Below, in pieces: positions 15,854 to 21,067 of a DNA stretch of 21,067 nucleotides (position 1 is the stretch's first letter; each line of letters begins with the position of its first letter). The DNA is taken from assembly GCA_034430275.1 (NCBI GenBank), contig DAOUEW010000228.1, positions 1 through 21,067 of the forward strand, given 5' to 3'. The translations under genes were made by a program, and so were the position numbers. The stretch is from JAUVXJ01 sp034430275. Lineage in GTDB: Bacteria > Chloroflexota > Anaerolineae > UBA7937 > B3-Chlor. The notes below the pieces were generated by a model. It worked only from the letters and a program-made list of their open reading frames with translations, had not been told where the DNA came from and did no database searches.

Positions 15854-15936
15854 ACCAAGAGACCTGGTGCCCCGGTCAGACCTTAGATTGTATGTACCCG
15901 CCGTCTCGATCACTCTGTCGTCTCCGTGTTGGGCCC

Positions 15937-15965
15937 AGTATAGCATAAGTTTCGCTGCGTGACAA
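15937..15965 (-). promoter_or_regulatory. Sigma-70-like promoter for the aroH leader
   Basis: TTGTCA (15965-15960), a 17-base spacer and TATACT (15942-15937) match the consensus closely. Transcription would begin near 15930, giving a leader of about 225 bases before the aroH start, including the leader-peptide candidate and the terminator. Confidence 0.65.
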
Positions 15966-16081
15966 GCGGCAGCCTCCCAGGCGCAGATCGAAGAAGTCTG
16001 GCCATGCAACAGGTGGTCCTTGACGAGTGTCCAGACTCTTGCCACCCTTGAGGCGTACCCGAGCGTCGACCGGCGAGTTCG

Positions 16082-16110
16082 TTGCCCACCTCCACCACAT
16101 GTGATAGAAT
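16082..16110 (+). promoter_or_regulatory. Sigma-70-like promoter for the zinc-ribbon / DUF2207-like pair
   Basis: TTGCCC (16082-16087), a 17-base spacer, and TAGAAT (16105-16110) with an extended -10 (TGATAGAAT). It lies about 30 bases before the first gene, whose ribosome site AGGAGG is at 16126-16131. It is divergent from the aroH leader promoter, about 120 bases away. Confidence 0.6.
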
Positions 16111-16140
16111 AGGGTAAACTTCGGCAGGAGGAACGGTGCC

Positions 16141-16515
16141 ATGGTGGGGAGAATAGTAGGCTACGTGGTGGCGGGTATCCTTATTCTTTTCGGCGTGCTC
16201 TATCTGTGGTCCATTCCAGCGGCGGGATCCGGCCAGCTCGTCTCCAGGTTGATCGTGGGAGTCATCTCTGTGGCGGTCGGAGTGGCCATCATCTGGGTGG
16301 TGAGGACCAGAGGGCCAGCCACGATACAGCAAATCACGCAACAGGTGGAGCTGGACCTGGAGGCGGGGGGTGAGCTGAACGTGGAGCAGCTCAAGTGCCA
16401 GAGCTGCGGCGCGGAGCTGAGCAAGGACAGTGTGTCACTGGTCCAAGGTGCCGTGATGATCAATTGCCCCTACTGTGGATCCACGTACCAGCTTACGGAG
16501 GAGCCAAAATGGTAG
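16141..16515 (+). CDS. Small membrane protein with C-terminal zinc ribbon
   Basis: A 124-aa protein. Two hydrophobic helices (about 5-24 and 35-54) form a membrane hairpin, followed by a Gln/Glu-rich linker and a zinc-ribbon with two CxxC knuckles: Cys86 and Cys89 (CQSC) and Cys109 and Cys112 (CPYC). With both ends cytoplasmic the ribbon would face the cytosol, where such modules bind proteins or nucleic acid. I do not recognise a named family. ATG 16141 has AGGAGG nine bases upstream and a good promoter. Its stop overlaps the start of the next gene by seven bases, so the two products are made together and probably act together. Confidence 0.85.
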   Translation: MVGRIVGYVVAGILILFGVLYLWSIPAAGSGQLVSRLIVGVISVAVGVAIIWVVRTRGPATIQQITQQVELDLEAGGELNVEQLKCQSCGAELSKDSVSLVQGAVMINCPYCGSTYQLTEEPKW

Positions 16516-18164
16516 GCCAACGTCCCTCGCGGTTCGCCCGCCTGGCGGTCGGGTTGTTCCTGACTGCACTGATCTTCCTCGTTCCCGTGCAGACCGCCCT
16601 GGCCCAGGATTACAGCTTCACCGTGGACAGTAACTTCTCCTCGGTGTACGTGCAGGAGGATGGGTCTGTAGACATCGTCTACGACGTCACTTACACCTGC
16701 GATCCGGGCGCCCACGTCATCGACATCGTGGATATCGGCTTGCCCAACGACTACTATGACCTATCCAGCGCCACGGCCACCATCGATGGCAAGCCAGTGA
16801 CCGGCATCTACAAGTCCGAATGGCTGGACACTGGCGTGGAGATCCATTTGGGCAGCAACGATATCCGGCCCGGCGAGACGGGGACCCTGCATCTGGAGAT
16901 CAACAACCCCCACATGGTGTACCAGGACGACGATGACGAAGAGTATGCCAGCGTGAGGTTCTATCCCCACTACTACGAGGGAACTGGCCATGGCACCAGC
17001 TACCTGCGAGTGAGCTTCTACTTCCCCCCGGGGGTTCAGCCTGACGAGTCTCGCTACCATGACCAGGAGTTCACCGAGGCTGCCGTCGAAGCCGATCGCA
17101 TCGTAATGACCTGGGTGAACACAGAGGCACGAGCCGACCGGCAATACCAGTTCGGCATCTCCTTCCCCAAGAAGTACGTGAATCAGGTCTACGCCAAACC
17201 CGCCTTCGATTTCGTGGGGACGATACTCGGTGTGGTAGGCGCTCTGTTCGGCAGCCTCCTGCCTCTCACCATCTGCGGCGGCTTCGCTCTGTGGGTCATC
17301 CTGGGTGCGGTGATTGGCTCCGTGAGACGCCGCGGTAGACTGATGGACTACATGCCGCCCCTGGTGTCCGTGGAAGGGCTAGGGATCAAGCGAGGTCTTA
17401 CCGCCGTCGAGGCGGCGACCTTGCTGGAGGCCCCGCTCAACAAAGTGCTGACCATGATCCTCTTCAGCCTGGTCAAGAAGGGCGCCGTGCGGGTAGTTTC
17501 GCAGAAGCCCCTGCGACTGGAAAAGGCAGATCCCTTGCCCGAGGGATTACACACCTACGAGAATGACTTCCTCGGGGCCATCAATAAGAAGGGAAACCTC
17601 AGCCAGAAGGAGCTGACCGGGATCACAACGAAGCTGATCAAAGACGTCAACCAGAAGATGAAGGGCTTCCACGCCAAGGACACCATCGCCTTCTACAAAG
17701 ACATCGTGTCCCGGGCCTGGAAGCAGGTCGAAGCGGGCGACACTCCTGAGGTCGTGGATGAGAACCTGGAATGGATGATGATGGACGAGGAGTTCGAGAA
17801 GAAGATGCCGGATACCTTCGGCTCGAAACCTCTACCCATGCCTGCATGGTGGTGGGTCCACTCTACTCCGGACACCTCCTCAAGACCATCTACCAGCGTC
17901 GGCAAGGCTGCCCCGTCTACGGGCGGGCCACGGACCGTGCCCGGCGCTCAGTTCGCCGACAGCGTGGTGAGTGGCATAGAGGGCGTATCCAATACCATCG
18001 TCACTAACCTCTCCGACTTCACGGCGCGAGTCACCAGGGTTACCCATCCAGTCCCGGTGACCAGGTCCTCGAGTAGCTCGAGCAGCAGCAGTGGAGGAAG
18101 TAGCTGCGCCTGCGCCTGTGCGTGCGCCGGGTGCGCCTGTGCCTGCGCTGGAGGAGGTCGCTAG
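16509..18164 (+). CDS. DUF2207-like membrane protein with Ser run and Cys-Ala tail
   Basis: A 551-aa protein. Residues 1-32 are a signal peptide ending TALA before Gln. An exported beta-rich domain (about 34-225) carries VQEDGSVDIVYDVTY, as in DUF2207 proteins. Long hydrophobic segments cover about 233-272. The cytoplasmic part has a winged-helix-like stretch, LTAVEAATLLEAPLNKVLTM and ILFSLVKKGAVRVV. The C-terminus is a nine-serine run, GGSS, and the tail CACACACAGCACACAGGGR (533-551, seven cysteines). The start ATG 16509 has GGAGGAG five bases upstream and overlaps the zinc-ribbon gene; an earlier start at 16395 would lie inside that gene. Function is unknown; the tail looks like a metal site, lipid or processing signal. 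Its stop shares the CTAG palindrome with the hypE stop on the other strand. Confidence 0.85.
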   Translation: MVGQRPSRFARLAVGLFLTALIFLVPVQTALAQDYSFTVDSNFSSVYVQEDGSVDIVYDVTYTCDPGAHVIDIVDIGLPNDYYDLSSATATIDGKPVTGIYKSEWLDTGVEIHLGSNDIRPGETGTLHLEINNPHMVYQDDDDEEYASVRFYPHYYEGTGHGTSYLRVSFYFPPGVQPDESRYHDQEFTEAAVEADRIVMTWVNTEARADRQYQFGISFPKKYVNQVYAKPAFDFVGTILGVVGALFGSLLPLTICGGFALWVILGAVIGSVRRRGRLMDYMPPLVSVEGLGIKRGLTAVEAATLLEAPLNKVLTMILFSLVKKGAVRVVSQKPLRLEKADPLPEGLHTYENDFLGAINKKGNLSQKELTGITTKLIKDVNQKMKGFHAKDTIAFYKDIVSRAWKQVEAGDTPEVVDENLEWMMMDEEFEKKMPDTFGSKPLPMPAWWWVHSTPDTSSRPSTSVGKAAPSTGGPRTVPGAQFADSVVSGIEGVSNTIVTNLSDFTARVTRVTHPVPVTRSSSSSSSSSGGSSCACACACAGCACACAGGGR

Positions 18165-19180
18165 CAGATTCGGGGAAGCATCTCACCGGCCAGCATATCC
18201 ACGATGCGGGTCCCACCGATCCGGGTCGTGAGTAGGACTTTGCCCGCTGTCTGATTCGTGACCTCGCCGATGATGGTAGCCTCGCGCCCCAGAGGGTCTG
18301 CGCGCATTGCCTGGAGGAGCTTCTCCGCATCGTCAGAGGCGACCACTGCCACCAGCTTTCCCTCGTTGGCCACGTACAGAGGGTCGTAGCCGAGCATCTC
18401 GCACGCCGCGCGCACACCGTCGTGCACCGGGACATCCGCCTCGCTAATCCTCATCGTGACCCCGGATTGGAGAGCTATCTCGTTCAGCGAGGTTGCCAGA
18501 CCTCCCCTCGTGGGGTCCCGGAGGACGTGTATCTCGTGAGAAACCTCCATCATCGCTGAGACGAGGCCATTGAGCGGTGCCACGTCGCTTCTGAGCTGCG
18601 TCCGGAAGGCCAGTCCCTCTCGCTCGCTGAGCACGGCGATGCCGTGATCCCCTATCGCTCCCGAGAGCAGGACCACGTCACCCGGTCGTGCATGGGAAGC
18701 CGAGATGTCTACTCCCTCTGGCACGACCCCGACCCCAGCCGTGGTCACGAAAAGCTGGTCTGCCCCGCCTTTCTCCACCACCTTCGTGTCCCCAGCGACG
18801 ATCTCCACCCGTGCCTCGTCTGCCGAGGCCTTCATCGAAGCCGCCACCTTACGCAGAATGTCCAGGTCTAAACCCTCTTCGAGAACGAAGCCTGCTGACA
18901 GATAGAGAGGCGTGGCCCCCACCATAGCCAGGTCGTTCACGGTGCCGCAGACCGCCAGCCGTCCGATGTCACCCCCCTTGAAGAACAAAGGCTTGACCAC
19001 GTAGCAGTCCGTCGTGAAGGCGAGGCGACCCGGGCTGGCGCCGGGTTCCACTACGGCCGAATCGTCCAGCCTGGCTAGGGCGGGCGCAGGGAAGTGAGGC
19101 AGGAAGACATCGTGCACCAGATCGTGAGATAGCCTTCCTCCCGCGCCATGGGCCAACAGAATCTTGTCCAATGTCTCCAT
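18161..19180 (-). CDS. hypE: [NiFe]-hydrogenase maturation protein HypE
   Basis: A 339-aa HypE. It opens with ILLAHGAGGRLSHDLV, has the nucleotide-binding segment FTTDCYVVKPLFFKGGDIGRLA in two parts around VVKP, then VNDLAMVGA and VAGDTKVV, and RDPTRGGLA in the C-terminal half. It ends in the invariant PRIC, whose last cysteine (Cys339) carries the carbamoyl group that ATP-dependent dehydration turns into thiocyanate, the source of the cyanide ligands of the active-site iron. Length is normal. The start is ATG 19180, with only a weak GAGG directly before it. It lies 21 bases after hypD and is probably translated by coupling. Its stop overlaps that of the convergent membrane-protein gene. Confidence 0.97.
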   Translation of the reverse strand: METLDKILLAHGAGGRLSHDLVHDVFLPHFPAPALARLDDSAVVEPGASPGRLAFTTDCYVVKPLFFKGGDIGRLAVCGTVNDLAMVGATPLYLSAGFVLEEGLDLDILRKVAASMKASADEARVEIVAGDTKVVEKGGADQLFVTTAGVGVVPEGVDISASHARPGDVVLLSGAIGDHGIAVLSEREGLAFRTQLRSDVAPLNGLVSAMMEVSHEIHVLRDPTRGGLATSLNEIALQSGVTMRISEADVPVHDGVRAACEMLGYDPLYVANEGKLVAVVASDDAEKLLQAMRADPLGREATIIGEVTNQTAGKVLLTTRIGGTRIVDMLAGEMLPRIC

Positions 19181-19201
19181 CCTCGCGTCAGGGGCGCAAC
19201 C

Positions 19202-20287
19202 TCATGCCCCCGAGTATCGATAGTATGCAGCGCAGGTACCCTCACTGGAGACCATACATGGCCCCACAGGTCGTGGAGGGGTGCACACGGTCCCGAACAA
19301 CGGGCATTCGGTGGGTCTGGCCGCACCTCTGATCACGTCGCCACAGATACACCCCGCAGGCTCCTCCGGCGGGCCGGGGTCCACGTCGAAACGGCCCCAC
19401 GCAGCGAAGCGACGGAATTCGCCTTTGAAGGCAAGACCACTGTCGGGGATGCTCCCTATTCCACGCCAGTCGGCAGCGCAGACCTCGAAGACCTCGTACA
19501 TGAGGTCCAGGGCCCTCTGGTTGCCGTCTGCCCGCACGCTGCGCGTATAGGCGTTGTCCACGCCCGGGTCCTCCGATTCGATCCGCTCTACCAAGGTGTA
19601 GATGCCCTGCAACACGTCAAGCGGTTCGAAGCCGGTCACGACGCAGGAGAGGCCATAGTCCCGAGGGACGAACTCCCAGGCCTGTGATCCGATGACCGTG
19701 GTCACGTGCCCGGGCCCGATGACCCCATCGAGGCGCGATTCCCCCAGATCGAGGATAGCCTTCATCGCCGGCGGCGTGAGCTTGTGCAGGGACACCACGA
19801 AGAAGTTGCCGATCCCTTCCTCCTCTGCCTGGAGAACTGTGGCGGCGATCGTGGGAGCGGTAGTCTCGAAGCCAATGCCCACGAAGACCACCGCTCGGTC
19901 CGGGTTCTCCCTCGCGATGCGCAAGGCGTCGAGGGGTGAATAGACCAGACGGACGTCCCCGCCCTCGGCCTTGGCCTGCTCCAGGCTGCTCCTGCTCCCC
20001 GGGACGCGCACCATGTCGCCGAAGGTGGTGACGATCACATCTGGCTCCCTCGCCAGCGCTATGGACCAGTCCAGATCGGAGTTGGCCGTGACACAGACCG
20101 GGCAACCCGGTCCAGAGAGCAACTCTATGGTTGCAGGCAAGAGTTGCCGGATTCCGTGTTTGAAGATGGCGACGGTGTGAGTGCCACAGAACTCCATGAT
20201 CCGGATGGGACGGGTGGAGCGACGTCGAATTCCTTCCACGAGGGTCGCTGCCAGGTCCGGATCTCCGAATTCATCCACATACTTCAT
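19202..20287 (-). CDS. hypD: [NiFe]-hydrogenase maturation protein HypD
   Basis: A 361-aa HypD, the scaffold on which Fe(CN)2CO is assembled with HypC. The catalytic Cys34 is in EFCGTHT, and GPGCPVC holds Cys62 and Cys65. GIGFETTAPT, GPGHVTTVIG and VVTGFEPLDVLQG follow. The C-terminal cluster-binding cysteines are seen in GCICGDV, ECPLFG and TVCTPP. I chose ATG 20287 (MKYVDEF, the usual HypD start) with GGAG six bases upstream; a GTG five codons earlier at 20302 lacks a ribosome site. It follows hypF by about 50 bases. No hypC lies between them, although HypC is HypD's partner. Confidence 0.97.
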   Translation of the reverse strand: MKYVDEFGDPDLAATLVEGIRRRSTRPIRIMEFCGTHTVAIFKHGIRQLLPATIELLSGPGCPVCVTANSDLDWSIALAREPDVIVTTFGDMVRVPGSRSSLEQAKAEGGDVRLVYSPLDALRIARENPDRAVVFVGIGFETTAPTIAATVLQAEEEGIGNFFVVSLHKLTPPAMKAILDLGESRLDGVIGPGHVTTVIGSQAWEFVPRDYGLSCVVTGFEPLDVLQGIYTLVERIESEDPGVDNAYTRSVRADGNQRALDLMYEVFEVCAADWRGIGSIPDSGLAFKGEFRRFAAWGRFDVDPGPPEEPAGCICGDVIRGAARPTECPLFGTVCTPPRPVGPCMVSSEGTCAAYYRYSGA

Positions 20288-20338
20288 CGTCTGCTCCGTC
20301 ACTGCGTCGCTAGATCCCTGCCACCGATTGTGTCGCCT

Positions 20339-21067
20339 TCAGTCTCCGCTGTGGGCCGTGTGGTGGGCTATCACCGCCTGGCCGAGGGAGACACCCCCAT
20401 CGTTGCACGGCACCTGGGCGTGGGTCAAGACCTCGAGACCAGCATCCTCCAGACCGCGCCGGGCCTTGGTCAGCAACAAGCGGTTCTGGAAACAGCCTCC
20501 GCTCAGGGCCACACGCTGAAGCCCGCTCGCTCCCGCTACTCGACGACACATCTCCACGATCATCAGGGCCACGGTGTTGTGGAACCTCATGGCCACTGTG
20601 GGGGCCGGTACCTGAGCGCGATGATCCTCCACGATCCCCCGCCACATCCCCTCGAGCTCGATGACCCTGATCCCCTCTACCTCTCTTGTCGAGAAGGGGT
20701 AACTCGCGCCGTCTCCTCCATCGTAGGCCATCATCTCCAACTGCACGGCCGCCTGTCCCTCGTACGTGGCCTGTCCCTGGAAGCCAACCAGTGCCGACAC
20801 CGCATCGAACAACCGCCCGCAGCTCGAGGTCAGCGGAGCGTTGATGCCCTTTTCGATCTGCTGCTTGATGATGCCCAGTTCCTCGGGGTCCACGTGCCCC
20901 AGGAAGGGAAGAGCCTCCTCCAGTCCCTCGTCACCCAGCAGGGAGTACAGGTGGCTAACAGCGATCCGATATGGCCTATGGATAGCCGCGTCGCCACCCG
21001 GCAAGGGCAGGTACTGGAGGTGCCCTACTCTGCGGAAGCCCTCGTAGTCAGCCACGAGAAACTCGCC
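20339..21067 (-). CDS. hypF: Carbamoyltransferase HypF, C-terminal part (cut by window edge)
   Basis: The frame is open to the right edge; 242 residues are present. They form the C-terminal Kae1-like carbamoyl-transfer domain: GGDAAIHRPYRIA, the TSSCGRLFDAVSALVG motif, ATYEGQAAVQLE, the VALSGGCFQNRLLL motif, and VPCNDGGVSLGQAVIA near the end. HypF makes carbamoyl-AMP from carbamoyl phosphate and passes the carbamoyl group to the HypE C-terminal cysteine. The GTG at 21055 is internal, since the same frame continues with GEFL before it. The acylphosphatase, zinc-finger and YrdC domains lie outside the window. The order hypF-hypD-hypE on one strand is a standard maturation cluster. Confidence 0.95.
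   Translation of the reverse strand, partial: GEFLVADYEGFRRVGHLQYLPLPGGDAAIHRPYRIAVSHLYSLLGDEGLEEALPFLGHVDPEELGIIKQQIEKGINAPLTSSCGRLFDAVSALVGFQGQATYEGQAAVQLEMMAYDGGDGASYPFSTREVEGIRVIELEGMWRGIVEDHRAQVPAPTVAMRFHNTVALMIVEMCRRVAGASGLQRVALSGGCFQNRLLLTKARRGLEDAGLEVLTHAQVPCNDGGVSLGQAVIAHHTAHSGD

Noticed and set aside
15741..15930. T-box riboswitch in the aroH leader
   Set aside because: The conserved antiterminator sequence (GGGTGG-ACCGCG type) is not present on the - strand before the terminator.
15854..16045. Upstream extension of the leader-peptide frame to an 88-residue protein
   Set aside because: It crosses the predicted promoter, has no ribosome site or family resemblance, and only the aromatic cluster near its end looks meaningful.
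16395..16508. Longer start for the DUF2207-like protein
   Set aside because: It lies inside the zinc-ribbon gene, and the signal peptide begins only after ATG 16509, which has its own ribosome site.
1..21067. CRISPR arrays, insertion sequences, phage genes, toxin-antitoxin or known defence genes
   Set aside because: No regularly spaced direct repeats, transposase, integrase or defence-family motifs were seen on either strand.

Overview
The window is GC-rich bacterial DNA, densely coded, and reads as a fragment of an environmental genome. A Chloroflexota-type host is my best guess. This rests on the Pro/Thr-rich linker after the Tat signal of the substrate-binding protein, the DUF917 and short HyuA gene types, and the membrane protein with a Cys-Ala tail. 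It is an inference; no rRNA or tRNA is present to anchor it.

Left part (1-4520, + strand): three consecutive DUF917-family genes (now called the S-methyl-thiohydantoin desulfurase-like family), the first cut by the window edge. They are followed by an M29 aminopeptidase-like metalloenzyme and a tatA gene.

Middle part (4589-15088, - strand): ten genes in one direction, read from high to low coordinate. They are a Tat-exported family 5 solute-binding protein, two Dpp/Opp-type permeases, two ABC ATPases, a nitroreductase, a small DUF6092-like protein overlapping it by four bases, a short HyuA-type hydantoinase/oxoprolinase, a fourth DUF917 protein and an Asp/Glu/hydantoin racemase. Spacing is tight except for a 400 bp gap with a stem-loop after the binding-protein gene. 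A hairpin with a T-rich tract on the - strand lies just past the racemase. The two halves converge and together look like an uptake and breakdown locus for a cyclic amide, hydantoin, thiohydantoin or modified peptide. The true substrate cannot be read from the sequence.

Boundary region (15089-16140): a non-coding stretch, then a decayed aroH (chorismate mutase). Its leader carries a near-consensus promoter, a possible Tyr/Phe-rich leader peptide and a perfect 11-bp intrinsic terminator, so it resembles an aromatic-amino-acid attenuator in front of a broken gene. A divergent + strand promoter drives the next pair.

Right part: a + strand pair made of a small zinc-ribbon membrane protein and, overlapping it by 7 nt, a DUF2207-like membrane protein ending in a Ser run and an alternating Cys-Ala tail. 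Converging on it is a - strand hypF(partial)-hypD-hypE cluster for [NiFe]-hydrogenase cofactor assembly, with hypC absent from its usual place. The strongest candidates for something undescribed are the four-DUF917 catabolic locus, the aroH leader, and the Cys-Ala tailed membrane protein with its zinc-ribbon partner.
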